DNA of 64,000 nucleotides from Natrinema salaciae (GCF_900110865.1 NZ_FOFD01000002.1:430835-494834), one strand, 5' to 3'; positions 46,509 to 55,631 are shown, counted from the first letter of the stretch. The notes: generated by a model from the sequence alone, not told the origin. Program-made: numbers and translations.

Positions 46509-46703
46509 TCAAACCCCGAGTATCTCGAGCAGGTCCACGCCGACGTCGAAGTGCTCGATCAGCTTGTAGCCGACGTAGATCCCGACGATCCCCATGATGC
46601 CGGGAAGCTCCGGCGGAGCGGGGATCGGAACGTTGAGAAAGCGAAACAGCGCACCGGTCACTAATCCGGTCAACAGTGCGAGGACGGTGATTTGCGTCGA
46701 CAT
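46509..46703 (-). CDS. XapX domain small membrane protein
   Basis: 64 residues from the ATG at 46703. Two hydrophobic segments flank NVPIPAPPELPGIMGIVGIY, the Pro-rich XapX signature, ending in GYKLIEHFDVG. The family is a small membrane protein of unknown function found near xanthosine transporters in bacteria; here it stands alone, converging on another small membrane protein gene. Confidence 0.75.
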   Translation of the reverse strand: MSTQITVLALLTGLVTGALFRFLNVPIPAPPELPGIMGIVGIYVGYKLIEHFDVGVDLLEILGV

Positions 46704-46938
46704 TCGTCTGCTACTATTCGAGAGTGCGTCTACAAAAGCGGTCCGTCTGAGTGAGCCGTTCGCGGCGTTCTTGGGACTAGACATCATCCCCCATTGATAC
46801 GTCAATCGCCTATATCGCGACGTCGCCGCTCTAGCGGTCGACGCACGGTTTCGCCGGAAGTTCGACGAACGACGTCATTCGTATCGACGGTGATGACGCC
46901 CGTCTCGCCGGACGTATTTCGACAATCGTTGTAGATGA

Positions 46939-46950
46939 CATTTATTATCG
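46939..46950 (+). promoter_or_regulatory. TATA element of the small HTH gene
   Basis: CATTTATTATCG centred about 27 nt before the ATG at 46972, giving a leaderless message. Confidence 0.5.
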
Positions 46951-46971
46951 TCGAAATACAGTGGATCGAGT

Positions 46972-47196
46972 ATGAACCAACCGGCGACGACGGATCTCGA
47001 CGTGTCGATCCCGACCGATCTCGATTCCGCTCGAGCGAAACTCGTGTACCTGTATCTGGCGGCCAGTAACGGCGCGACCGCCGACGACCTCCGTGACGAT
47101 CTGGCGGTCACGAAGGGGACCGTGCTCTCGATTACCGGCACGCTTCGGGACCGCGGCTATCTCGAGCGGCGCGACGGACGGTACGAACTCGTCTGA
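46972..47196 (+). CDS. Small winged-helix transcriptional regulator
   Basis: 74 residues. After a short N-terminus, ARAKLVYLYLAASNGATADD, LRDDLAVTKGTVLSITGTLR and DRGYLERRDGRYELV form a winged helix-turn-helix of MarR/TrmB type, nothing else. It could be a stand-alone regulator, possibly autoregulated. Target unknown. Its own TATA element is close upstream. Confidence 0.8.
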   Translation: MNQPATTDLDVSIPTDLDSARAKLVYLYLAASNGATADDLRDDLAVTKGTVLSITGTLRDRGYLERRDGRYELV

Positions 47197-47387
47197 TCGC
47201 GGCGCGGAACCGATCACTGCAAGCCGTCGCGGGGAAGACGCCGCTCGTCCAGGACCGCGCGGGGCGCTCTCGGGTCCCGATCACGCCAGTCGGCAACCGG
47301 GCACTCGAGCCGCCGAACGCCGTTTCACTCTGCGACGGCTACGGTAGTGTGGGATTCGTCTCGGGGACTGCGATAGGACGGGAGGCG

Positions 47388-50312
47388 CTACGTCGGCAGT
47401 AACATGATGACCGAGGAGGTGTTGTGGTAGCCGCTCATCTGGCCTCGCTCCATACAGAGCTCCCCGTACGTCTCGAAGCCGCTGAACGGGACGTCCAGCA
47501 CCTCGCTCATCGCGTCGACCGCATCGTCGAACTCGTCCCCCAGGATGATCGATCGGCACGCGCAATCGTAGACGAATCCGCCGGCAACCTCCCCGGACGC
47601 GTTCCGGGCCGCGGCCTCGGCCGTCTCGCGGGCGGACACGATCTGCTCGTCCGGCGGGCTGTGCATCACGCGCAACACCGTTCCCTCGGGGACGCCAACG
47701 GGAAACTCGAGCGGCCCCGCTTTCGACCGCGTCAGTCCGGGCCAGCGGATCTTGTATCCGCCGCTGATCGCTCCGTGTCCCTCCTCGATGCCGAACTCGA
47801 ACTCGGTCAGGAGCTCGAGCAGTTCCTCGCTGTCCCCCTCGATGGCATCGACGTCGATCGTCCGGTCGGTTCCGTCGAGATGGGATTCGACAGCCTCGCG
47901 CCAGGCCTCGAACGCAGGTTTCCCGTCGAGCTCGATGACTCGCCCGCCCTCGGATTTCGTCACCGTCATGGGCTCCGAGATCGGCGAGTGTCCGTGACCG
48001 ACGGTGATCGTTACGGGCTCTTTCGAGGCCACGAGCGCGATGACCACCGAATCGGTCGTGACCGTCTCGTCGTGGAAGACGTGCGTCGCGTTCATCGTCA
48101 AATCGTCGCTCGCGGAGCCGCCGACGAAACTGACGTCGTGACCGAGGTCTCGCTGCGTGACGAGCGCGATCTGGTCGCTGATCCCGGCCAGTCCGTCGTG
48201 GAGGTTTATCGCAGCGAGGTGGGGATATCCCTCGACCGACGACGGCAGCTCCGCTACCGCTTCGTTTACCGCGTCCGCGGCACCTTCGGAGACCGCCGTT
48301 CCGAGTCCCGTGAAGAATTCGATCGTGTCGCTGGCGACCAGCGACACCGCGACGCTGCCGTCCGACACCGTCCGTTCGGTGAACTCACCGGCGGACGTAG
48401 CGCCGATCAGTTTCGCCTCGTCGCCGATAACGTCGCGGATTCCGCGGAGCACGTCCTCGTAGTCGTACGCCGGCGAGCAGAAGACCTGACAGAAGTCGAC
48501 ACGATCGGTGTCCATCGCGGTGAACGCCCTCGTCGCGGCTCGGTGTCCGACGAGGAAACTGTCCTCACCCGTCGCCAGTCCGGTCTGGAACTGCGTTGGA
48601 AGCGCCGCTGCATCGTCCGTGGTCCCGGACGAGCGCTCCGCCGGTTCGATCGCCGATGCCGATCGTGTGCCGGTCGCGGCTCCGGTATCCGCCGTCCGAT
48701 CCGCAGACGAGCGCTCGCGCTCGGAGTCGCTCGCCGAGGAGGACGATGACGATAGCTCGGGCCAACTCGACGGCTCCCCGGTCGTCCACGTCGGCATCGA
48801 ACCGGCGTCGGCTTCCGCGGCCGCATCGGTACGCTCGGCCGACGACAGTCGATCCGTGTCCGGCGGGTCGTGGCGCGCTTTGTACATATCGAGCGTGTCG
48901 TGCAGCCAGTTGGCGTTCTCGGAGAGCCGCTTGGCGCTGCTGGAAACGTCGGTGAGCGCGGCCGTCTGCTCTTCCGCCGAGGCGGTGACTTCCTCGGCCA
49001 GGTCGGACGTCTGCTCGCTGATCGACGCCGTTTCGTCGACGAGCGCGACAACCTGCTGTGCCGACTCGGCCTGTTGATTCGCGGCCGTGTGGATCTCCTG
49101 AACGCCGCGATTGGTCTCCTCGGCGTACTCCGCGATCTCGGCCAGCGCGTCCAGCGCGTTTTCGATCGAGTCGGTATGCACTGCGACCCGTTCTTCGGTC
49201 TCTCGAACGGTCTCCGTCGCGACCTCGGTCTGTGCGTGGATGTCCTCGATACGCTTCTCGATGTCGTCGGCCGCCTCTTTGGTCTCCGCCGCGAGTTCCT
49301 TGACTTCCTTCGCGACTGCCGCGAATCCGTCTTCGCTTCGGGAGCCACTGGTGTTGCGACTGGCCTCGATATTGGCGTTCAACGCCAGCATGTTCGTCTT
49401 GCGAGCGACCTCGCTGATGAACTCGACCAGCTCGTCGATCGCTTCCATCTCCGTCCGGAGTGACTCGATCGCGTCGACCGCTTCCGCCGACCCGTCCTCC
49501 ATTTCGTTCAGTCCGTCGATCGCCGTTTTCGCGGCCTCCTGCCCCTCTCGACCGGCGTCCGCGGTCCGCTCGGAGAGCGTCGTCACGTCGTTGGAGAGCG
49601 CGGCGATCTCTTCGATACTCGAGGAGAGCGTCTCCATTTCGTGCGTGACCGATTGCAGCCGCTCCGACTGGACGGTCGCGCCCTCGGCGATCTCCTGAAT
49701 CGCATCGCTGATCTGGTCACTCGCTTCGCTGACTTCTTCGGTCCCCGACAGCACTTCGTCGCTCGAGGAGACGACCAGCGCGATGAAATCCTTGAGGTGA
49801 CGCACGGTCCCCTCGAGTTCGTCCATCATATCGTTGAAGTCGTCCCCAACGTCCAGCGGCGTCTCGTCATCGATCTCGATCCGATGTGCGAGCTGCCCGC
49901 CGGCACACAACTGCATCGCCTCCCGAAACTGTTCGGTCTGGGTCTCGATGCGTTCGTTTCGCTGCTCCGTCTCCGCCAGTTCCGCCTCCAGGTCGTCGAC
50001 CCGTTCGCGCAGCCGCCGGTTCTCCTCGACCTGGTCCTCGAGCGCGGCGTCCAATCCCCGAATCTCACCGTCGGCCACCGTCAACTCGGACGCACCGATC
50101 GTCGATTCGATATTCGAAACGGTTTGCTCGAACGCCCGATCGACTCGGGACCCGAGAACCGCACCCGTTCCGCTGACGACCCCCACGCCGACGAGTAGTC
50201 CCGGAATACCGGCTACGTAGTCGGCGGCGGTCAGTACAACTGCCGCTCCGAAGAGGACAGCGCCGAACCGTAGCGCGTAGTTCGGCCCGTCTGCCCGTCG
50301 TCCGTCATCCAT
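47388..50312 (-). CDS. Methyl-accepting transducer fused to a C-terminal FIST sensor domain
   Basis: 974 residues from the ATG at 50312. Two membrane helices at ~14-31 and ~34-53 with almost no external loop, a coiled coil (~90-135), a HAMP-like linker (~140-185), and a chemotaxis signalling domain with the hairpin tip ISEVARKTNMLALNANIEAS. After a Ser/Thr/Glu-rich linker (~485-570) comes a FIST domain pair (~575-970) with VGHRAATRAF, LIGATSAGEFTE, HDVSFVGGSASDD and GYHNTSSVIMLLP. FIST domains bind small ligands and are usually N-terminal to signalling modules; here the sensor follows the transducer and faces the cytoplasm. It should feed CheA, but no che gene is nearby. Confidence 0.88.
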   Translation of the reverse strand: MDDGRRADGPNYALRFGAVLFGAAVVLTAADYVAGIPGLLVGVGVVSGTGAVLGSRVDRAFEQTVSNIESTIGASELTVADGEIRGLDAALEDQVEENRRLRERVDDLEAELAETEQRNERIETQTEQFREAMQLCAGGQLAHRIEIDDETPLDVGDDFNDMMDELEGTVRHLKDFIALVVSSSDEVLSGTEEVSEASDQISDAIQEIAEGATVQSERLQSVTHEMETLSSSIEEIAALSNDVTTLSERTADAGREGQEAAKTAIDGLNEMEDGSAEAVDAIESLRTEMEAIDELVEFISEVARKTNMLALNANIEASRNTSGSRSEDGFAAVAKEVKELAAETKEAADDIEKRIEDIHAQTEVATETVRETEERVAVHTDSIENALDALAEIAEYAEETNRGVQEIHTAANQQAESAQQVVALVDETASISEQTSDLAEEVTASAEEQTAALTDVSSSAKRLSENANWLHDTLDMYKARHDPPDTDRLSSAERTDAAAEADAGSMPTWTTGEPSSWPELSSSSSSASDSERERSSADRTADTGAATGTRSASAIEPAERSSGTTDDAAALPTQFQTGLATGEDSFLVGHRAATRAFTAMDTDRVDFCQVFCSPAYDYEDVLRGIRDVIGDEAKLIGATSAGEFTERTVSDGSVAVSLVASDTIEFFTGLGTAVSEGAADAVNEAVAELPSSVEGYPHLAAINLHDGLAGISDQIALVTQRDLGHDVSFVGGSASDDLTMNATHVFHDETVTTDSVVIALVASKEPVTITVGHGHSPISEPMTVTKSEGGRVIELDGKPAFEAWREAVESHLDGTDRTIDVDAIEGDSEELLELLTEFEFGIEEGHGAISGGYKIRWPGLTRSKAGPLEFPVGVPEGTVLRVMHSPPDEQIVSARETAEAAARNASGEVAGGFVYDCACRSIILGDEFDDAVDAMSEVLDVPFSGFETYGELCMERGQMSGYHNTSSVIMLLPT

Positions 50313-50628
50313 GGTGAGATACTGCGAAAGCCCATACAATACTATGGAGTCGTTAGTGGATTTTATCTTCGAAATACGTGACTACTGTCGGACGTCTCGG
50401 GGTTCCGAGTCAGTTTGGACCGGGGAGACGGACCGGCGACCGAGCACAGTGGCTGGCTGCTGTCGGTGGATTTGCCACACTCACAGCGCCGTCTCGAGTC
50501 GCACGAGACGAGTCCCACGAGGGGTCCGCGATTCGGTGGAGCGCAGGTCCCACGCCCGTCGGGCATCGCGGGCGATGAGGGTCCGCTCGACGGGGTCGAC
50601 AGTGGTCCACGCACCGCCCCGCTACAGT
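50313..50628. other. Gene-free stretch of 316 bp
   Basis: Promoter side of the transducer gene and then GC-rich sequence. One minus-strand frame (50363-50614) has several Cys but no recognisable zinc-finger spacing. No gene supported. Confidence 0.45.
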
Positions 50629-51444
50629 TTACAGTTCGATCCGCTCGACCAACTGCTCGTGGTTCTCGTTCGTGTTGAGCGCGACGATCCGGATCTCCTC
50701 CTCGAGCCCGGAGTCCTCGAGTTTTGCCTTGAGGAGGTTGTCGACCTGGTAGACGCCGGCGGCGTTGGTCATCGCGATCTCGACCATGACGGGGGTGGTG
50801 TCGCCGGACTGGAGCGAGACGCTCTTGATCGCCTGACTCGAGAGGGTGTTGATACCGCGGCCGCCGTACTCGTAGGGGATGCGGGAACGGCCGCTCTCCA
50901 TGTCGAGGGCGTCGGCGACGCGAATGACGCCGGCTTCGGTGGTCAGCGGCGTCTCGGCAGTGTGGTGGCAGAGGATCGCGTGGAGGACCTCGCCTTTCAT
51001 TCGGACGGTCTCGGCGACGTCGTAGAACTCCGGGAGAACCCGGTCGAGGATGTCGGCGGCGAGCGGGATCGAGTAGTAGGCGTGGCTATCGCGGTGGACG
51101 ACGTGGCCCACGTCGTGCAGCGTCGCCGCGAGGGCGATGATGACGGACTCGTCCTCCTCGACCAACCCCTGCTGGCGAGCGCCGTTGAAGTCGACGTCAC
51201 CGGCCTTGAGCAGGTTGTAGAGACGCAGCGCCCGGTTGCGAACGATTTCGATGTGTTTCGTTCCGTGGTCGTTGTACTGCATCCGGTCGACAGCGTTGAC
51301 GTTCTGCGCCTCGAGGTAGGTCGTGATCTCCTCGTCGGCTTTGATGAAGTCGAGAACGGTATTCAGCTTCTCGTCGGGAAAGTTGTGGTCGTCGTCGGGA
51401 GAGTAGACGCGGGGCGAGTACTCGTCGGCGGCTGAATCGCTCAT
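50629..51444 (-). CDS. HD-domain phosphohydrolase
   Basis: 271 residues. Metal ligands of the HD superfamily: His in YNDHGTKHIEIV, His-Asp in AATLHDVGHVVHRDSHAYYS, and CHHTAETPLTT later. The C-terminal ~75 residues form a beta domain. Likely a nucleotide or cyclic-nucleotide phosphohydrolase; the substrate is not visible. A T-rich element (about 51463-51470, CTTTTTTAGG on the minus strand) is its TATA. Confidence 0.87.
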   Translation of the reverse strand: MSDSAADEYSPRVYSPDDDHNFPDEKLNTVLDFIKADEEITTYLEAQNVNAVDRMQYNDHGTKHIEIVRNRALRLYNLLKAGDVDFNGARQQGLVEEDESVIIALAATLHDVGHVVHRDSHAYYSIPLAADILDRVLPEFYDVAETVRMKGEVLHAILCHHTAETPLTTEAGVIRVADALDMESGRSRIPYEYGGRGINTLSSQAIKSVSLQSGDTTPVMVEIAMTNAAGVYQVDNLLKAKLEDSGLEEEIRIVALNTNENHEQLVERIEL

Positions 51445-51513
51445 GAGTGAACGACGACTGCGTCCTAAAAAAGCCCTGCGACGGTACGTGTCGGTCGGCG
51501 ATCCAGTGTCGGA

Positions 51514-51993
51514 CTACGACAGGTCCTCGACCGCGGCCTCGATCTCGTCGTAGTCGGGTTCGACGCCGGGGTCGTCGCTGACCCACGAGTAGGCGATCCG
51601 ACCGTCGCCGTCGACGACGAACACGGATCGCTTCGAGACACCGTGGACGCCCAGATCGGCGAAGTCCATCGCGATGCCGTAGTCGTCGGTGACCTCCTTG
51701 TTGTAGTCGCTGAGGAGGCCGAACTCGAGATCGTTCTGCTCGCGGAACTCGTTGAGCGTGAACGGCGAGTCCCGGCTCACGCCGTAGACGGTGGCGTCGA
51801 GGTCGTTGAAAGCGGCCAGGCGGTCCTGGAACGCACACATCTCGGACGTACAGACGCTGGTGAACGCGCCGGGGAAGAACGCGAGGACGACCGGTGCCTC
51901 GTCATCGAGGCGGTCGGAGAGCGTGAACGCCTCGATGTCGCCGTTTGCGAGCGGTGCGGTGAAGTCGGGTGCGGCGTCTCCGGTTGTGACCAT
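51514..51993 (-). CDS. Peroxiredoxin (AhpC/TSA, BCP type)
   Basis: 159 residues. Thioredoxin-fold peroxiredoxin with PGAFTSVCTSEMC: the peroxidatic Cys follows PxxxTxxC, and a second Cys five residues later may be the resolving residue, as in BCP. Trp/Asp features and NDLEFGLLSDYNKEV support the assignment. It reduces peroxides using thiol donors in the cytoplasm. It lies about 70 nt from the HD-domain gene on the same strand and may be its operon partner. Confidence 0.92.
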   Translation of the reverse strand: MVTTGDAAPDFTAPLANGDIEAFTLSDRLDDEAPVVLAFFPGAFTSVCTSEMCAFQDRLAAFNDLDATVYGVSRDSPFTLNEFREQNDLEFGLLSDYNKEVTDDYGIAMDFADLGVHGVSKRSVFVVDGDGRIAYSWVSDDPGVEPDYDEIEAAVEDLS

Positions 51994-52200
51994 CGTGAGA
52001 CCGTTGTGTGCAAACGGGAAAGACAGTTTCGTTCGCGGAACGATTCCGAACGACGAAATGAGTTGCCTCCGATCCGCGCGACTCGCTGTGAAATCGTATC
52101 ACATTCGACGGATCTCTGCCTCAAGCGGACTATCGCGGTCTTTTCTTACCTAAGTGGTCCAAAAAGGTTATAATTGGCAGCGGGTAAGCCACGCATAGAG

Positions 52201-52506
52201 ATGGTAGCCGAAATTGCACCGCTGTTCATCCCCGGCGGCATGGGGCCTCCGGAACTCGCCATCATTCTCATCATCGCGATCCTGCTCTTCGGAGCCAACA
52301 AGATTCCGAAGCTGGCACGGTCGACCGGTGAGGCCATGGGTGAGTTCCAGAAGGGGCGCGAGAAGGTCGAAACGGAACTCGAAGAAATGCGCGAAACCGG
52401 TGACTACGATGGCGACGCCAGCGAGGCAAACCGCAACGAAGACGAGGAGTTCGTCGACACGGAGCCAGTCACCACCGACGAGGAGACGAGCACCGAAACC
52501 AACTGA
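52201..52506 (+). CDS. tatA: Twin-arginine translocase subunit TatA
   Basis: 101 residues from the ATG at 52201. A single membrane helix (AIILIIAILLFGANKIPKLA) is followed by the amphipathic helix RSTGEAMGEFQKGREKVETE, and an acidic disordered tail. TatA forms the export pore for folded proteins, the main secretory route in haloarchaea, and would export the halocin-like protein and others with RR signals. Confidence 0.93.
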   Translation: MVAEIAPLFIPGGMGPPELAIILIIAILLFGANKIPKLARSTGEAMGEFQKGREKVETELEEMRETGDYDGDASEANRNEDEEFVDTEPVTTDEETSTETN

Positions 52507-52507
52507 A

Positions 52508-52514
52508 TTTTTTT
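52508..52514 (+). terminator. T-tract terminator after tatA
   Basis: Seven T residues follow the tatA stop immediately, a typical haloarchaeal terminator, before the tRNA gene. Confidence 0.5.
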
Positions 52515-52521
52515 CGCGCCG

Positions 52522-52594
52522 GGGCGTGTGGCCTAGCGGATAGGGCAGGAGGTTCCTAACCTTCTGATCGCGGGTTCGAATCCCGTCACGCCCG
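52522..52594 (+). tRNA. tRNA-Arg (CCT anticodon)
   Basis: A complete 73-base cloverleaf: acceptor GGGCGTG/CACGCCC (52522-52528 with 52587-52593), D arm GCCTAGCGGATAGGGC, anticodon loop TTCCTAA with anticodon CCT at 52555-52557, T arm GCGGGTTCGAATCCCGT, and discriminator G at 52594. It decodes AGG. Confidence 0.95.
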
Positions 52595-52712
52595 TTCTGC
52601 GAGGAGCGAACGCGACGAGCGAACAGGCACGGAGTTCGAACCCTGCAAGTCGCAGCGCCGAGCGAAGCGAGGCGACCGTCTTGCTTCGGTTCGAATCCCG
52701 TCACGCCCGTTC
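52573..52712 (+). repeat. 25-bp direct repeat of the tRNA-Arg 3' end (att-like)
   Basis: GGTTCGAATCCCGTCACGCC plus GTTC occurs at 52573-52597, inside the tRNA, and again identically at 52688-52712. The 90 bp between them contains another T-arm-like element (GTTCGAACCCTGC near 52639) and GCGAGCGAAG-rich sequence. This is the signature of site-specific integration into a tRNA 3' end, here with no cargo left. Confidence 0.7.
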
Positions 52713-52921
52713 GCCGACTCGCTGCCAGCCCGCTCGAGTCGGGCGGCGACCGCGGAATCCCGAGACCAAAGCGAGCGGTAGCCGGAGCTCGAGGGAGACC
52801 CAGCGGTTCCATCTCGCCCGGTCGCGTCCGTATCGCGACCTAGCGAATCGTGCCATGTGAATAATGGGCATGTGACCCGGCCAGCGACGCCAGCGCGGAA
52901 GCGTCGTCCGCAGGGGCGTCG
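52595..52921. other. Gene-free stretch downstream of tRNA-Arg
   Basis: Contains the duplicated tRNA 3' end and a mosaic of GCGAG/CGAAC-type short repeats common in haloarchaeal intergenic DNA. No gene supported. Confidence 0.55.
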
Positions 52922-54163
52922 TCAGCGGTCCGTACTTCGCTCCCGGTTAGGGTCGCCAAAGCGGGTTAGCGGCTCGAGTTCCTCCTCGGGGACGTCTTCG
53001 AAGGCCGCGCGAGCGATGACTCGGCGGTGGACCTCGTCCGCGCCGTCGACGATGCGGAACTGCCGGACGGACTCGTAGAAGTCCGAGAGCGGGAGGTCCT
53101 TTCCGATGCCGTTCGCACCGCAACACTGGACGGCCAGGTCGATCGCGTCCTGTGTGACGTTCGCGGTGTACACTTTGCACATCGAGACGGGGACGCGGGC
53201 CTCGTCGCCGGCGGCGATTCGGTCGGCGGCGTCCCGGATTGCGGTCCGGGCGACGTGGAGTTCCGTCTCCGCCTGCGCGATCCGGTGACGGAGCGACTGC
53301 TTGTCCGAGAGCGTCGAGTCGAACCCCTCGCGCTCGCTCGTGTAGGCCTTCGCGATGTCGAGCGAGCGCTGGGCCATCCCGGAGTAGCGCATACAGTGGG
53401 TCAGTCGGGCGGGCCCGAGCCGCTCCTGGGCGTGGGTAAAGCCCTCGTTCAGTTCGCCGAGCAGGTGCTCCTCGGGGACGCGGACGTTCTCGTAGCGAAT
53501 TTCGGCGTGGGAGGCACCGTGGCTCCCCCCACCCATGTGCGGCACGTCGCGGACGACCTCGACGCCGTCGGCGTCGGCGGGAACGAGAAAGAGCGAACAG
53601 CCCTCGTAGGGATGGGCGTCCGGGTCGGTTCGAGCGAGCACGATCAGGAGGTCGGCCTCGACGCCCTGGGTCGTCCACCACTTGTGGCCGTCGATGATCC
53701 ACTCGTCCCCGTCCCGCTCCGCTCGAGTCCGGATCATCTTCGGGTCCGATCCGGCACCCTGCATCGGCTCGGTCATCGAGAAGCCCGACTTGAGGTCCCC
53801 GGCGACCAGCGGCTCGAGGTAGGTCTCCTTCTGCAGGTCGTCGCCGGCCAGTTCGAGGAGGTGCATGTTCCCCTCGTCGGGGGCGTCGACGCGCATCGCG
53901 ACCTGGCCGAGGAGGCTGCGGCCGGCTTCCTCGAAGGTCGGTAGCGAATCGCGGAAGCTCAGTCCCATCCCGCCGTACTCCTCGGGGATCTGCGGGGCGT
54001 AGACGTCGTACTCGCGGGCGGCTTCGCGGAGCTCCGCGACGGTGCCGCTCGAGACGGCCATGCCACCGGCGCGTTCGCGTTCGATCGGCAGGACGACCTC
54101 CTCCATCAGGGCGTTGGCACGCTCGGCGACCTCGCGTGCCCGGTCACTGTCATCGTATCGCAT
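52922..54163 (-). CDS. Acyl-CoA dehydrogenase (ACAD10/11-like)
   Basis: 413 residues. SMTEPMQGAGSDPKMIRTRA and HKWWTTQGVEADLLIVLART are the FAD/substrate motifs. In the last domain, FRIVDGADEVHRRVIAR has Asp where medium-chain enzymes have the Glu of YEG, the catalytic-base pattern of the ACAD10/11 clade acting on branched or long acyl-CoAs. The cysteine pair LAVQCCGANGIGKDLP is also typical. It is probably the first gene after the SDR gene on the same strand but a gap of ~130 nt separates them. Confidence 0.92.
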   Translation of the reverse strand: MRYDDSDRAREVAERANALMEEVVLPIERERAGGMAVSSGTVAELREAAREYDVYAPQIPEEYGGMGLSFRDSLPTFEEAGRSLLGQVAMRVDAPDEGNMHLLELAGDDLQKETYLEPLVAGDLKSGFSMTEPMQGAGSDPKMIRTRAERDGDEWIIDGHKWWTTQGVEADLLIVLARTDPDAHPYEGCSLFLVPADADGVEVVRDVPHMGGGSHGASHAEIRYENVRVPEEHLLGELNEGFTHAQERLGPARLTHCMRYSGMAQRSLDIAKAYTSEREGFDSTLSDKQSLRHRIAQAETELHVARTAIRDAADRIAAGDEARVPVSMCKVYTANVTQDAIDLAVQCCGANGIGKDLPLSDFYESVRQFRIVDGADEVHRRVIARAAFEDVPEEELEPLTRFGDPNRERSTDR

Positions 54164-54294
54164 ACTGGGAATAGCCTGGGTCGATGGCTAAGCCTTGGGA
54201 GAACTACCGCGCGGTTGCAACTACCCCCGTGATTTTTGCTGGAGAACGAGTGCGGCCGAACGTGATCGGTTCGGTCGCGTCGAAGAACGGCGAC

Positions 54295-55062
54295 CTACCG
54301 CGCCGTCCACCCGCCGTCGGCGGCGAGTACGGCCCCGGTCACGTAGCTGGCGGCCTCGCTCGCGAGGAAGACGACGGGACCGGCGATCTCTTCCGGATCG
54401 GCGAACCGCTCGAGCGGCGTGCGGTCGATGATCGACTGCCGGAGTCGATCGTTCCCCTCGAGGGCTTCCGTAAGCTCCGTCGAGACGTAGCCCGGCGCGA
54501 CGGCGTTGACTCGGACCGACGGTGCCCAGTCGAGGGACATGCTCTTGGTGAGCCCGACCAGCCCGTGTTTCGAGGCGACGTAGGGGTGCTGGCGCGGCAG
54601 CCCGACCAGGCCGCCGACGCTGGCGACGTTGATGACCGAGCCGCCGTCGCTTTCCTGGAGGTGGTCCGCCGCGGCGCGGGTGACCTCGTACGCGCCGTTG
54701 AGGTTGACGTCGAGCACGCGGTCGAGGCTCTCGGTGGCGACGTCTTCGGGCTGGCCGAGCGCGTCGTCGGGGTTGTAGCCGGCGTTGTTGACGACGACGT
54801 CGACGCCGCCGAACTCGTCGGCGGCCCGATCGATGACGTCGTCGACGGCGTCGGCGTCCGTTACGTCCGCGGACACGGCGATCGCGTCGCCGCCCGCGTC
54901 CTCGATGGCCGCGGCGACGGCCTCGATTTCCGCTGTCGAGCGGGCGGTCGGAACGACCGCGGCTCCCGCGTCCGCCAGTCCGACGGCGATCGCGCGGCCG
55001 ATGCCGCGCCCGCCGCCCGTTACCAACGCGACTTGCCCGTCCATATCGAATAGTTCGTTCAT
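54295..55062 (-). CDS. Short-chain dehydrogenase/reductase (FabG-like)
   Basis: 255 residues. NAD(P)-binding TGGGRGIGRAIAVGLADAGA, NNAG at ~90, catalytic Ser then YVASKHGLVGLTKSM with Tyr-x3-Lys, and PGYVSTELTEAL. It could act as a 3-oxoacyl reductase or 3-hydroxyacyl dehydrogenase in fatty acyl metabolism, consistent with the acyl-CoA dehydrogenase downstream. Its start overlaps the stop of the frameshifted small gene upstream (ATGA), so it belongs to that operon. Confidence 0.93.
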   Translation of the reverse strand: MNELFDMDGQVALVTGGGRGIGRAIAVGLADAGAAVVPTARSTAEIEAVAAAIEDAGGDAIAVSADVTDADAVDDVIDRAADEFGGVDVVVNNAGYNPDDALGQPEDVATESLDRVLDVNLNGAYEVTRAAADHLQESDGGSVINVASVGGLVGLPRQHPYVASKHGLVGLTKSMSLDWAPSVRVNAVAPGYVSTELTEALEGNDRLRQSIIDRTPLERFADPEEIAGPVVFLASEAASYVTGAVLAADGGWTAR

Positions 55063-55309
55063 CGATCCTCCGTTTCGTCGGCTCCCACGTCAAGCTTTTC
55101 GCGCAGTCCTCGCTCGTCGACGTTCCGGTCGCCGTCTCGGGGTATCCGCTCGTCGACGCGGACCGTCCGGGTCGGGGCCCCCGACGGGACGACGGTCGCG
55201 AGCACGGCTTCCCCCACGTCTCGAGCGCGATCCACTCGCTGCCCCGCTCGATGACGTCCGCCAGTCGTCCGTAGACCGTGCTCGCCGTGTGACACTGATT
55301 GTCACCCAC
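55059..55309 (-). pseudogene. Probable frameshifted small gene upstream of the SDR gene
   Basis: On the minus strand a coherent peptide starts at GTG 55309 (VGDNQCHTASTVYGRLADVI), reading through ERGSEWIALETW, and then continues in a different frame from GEAVLATVVPSGAPTRTVRV to EKLDVGADETEDR and a stop at 55059 that overlaps the SDR start. Adding one G to the five-G run at about 55215-55219 would join the two frames into one ~84-residue protein. Codon third positions are G/C in both parts. Either a real frameshift in a short gene or a sequencing error. No family recognised. Confidence 0.55.
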
Positions 55310-55631
55310 CCGATCATGTCGATCAAAGGTAATTACCACACGAATTGAACGTGACACAACCATAATAATTCTTACATATGCAAGTAACGACTGATCTGCG
55401 CTACTCGAATCCATTCCGAGCATCTCGCTTCCGTCCCCGACTTTTTGGATAACATCGGGTAGATGGCTGACATTATATTTATAGTTATATGTATTGAATG
55501 ATGTGGCGATGCTACGGAGGTTTGTCCCACCTGGCGTCGTCGAAACGGGTCGAAAATTACCGGACATGTCATTATCAGAAATGGTAACCGGCGGATGAAT
55601 TTTTTGAGGGGTGAGCGTGCGTGTAGGGGCA
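55310..55631. promoter_or_regulatory. A+T-rich control region of the pilus-like operon
   Basis: Unusually A+T-rich for this window: ACATTATATTTATAGTTATA near 55468 and several other TATA-like stretches, plus ATGAATTTTTTG just before the pilB-like start. No gene supported. It may carry promoters in both directions: towards the small frameshifted gene and towards the ATPase. Confidence 0.5.

Noticed and set aside
50363-50614. Possible zinc-finger-like minus-strand peptide with several Cys
   Set aside because: Cysteine spacing does not fit a known ribbon, flanking codons are Ser/Arg-rich, and no promoter is evident.
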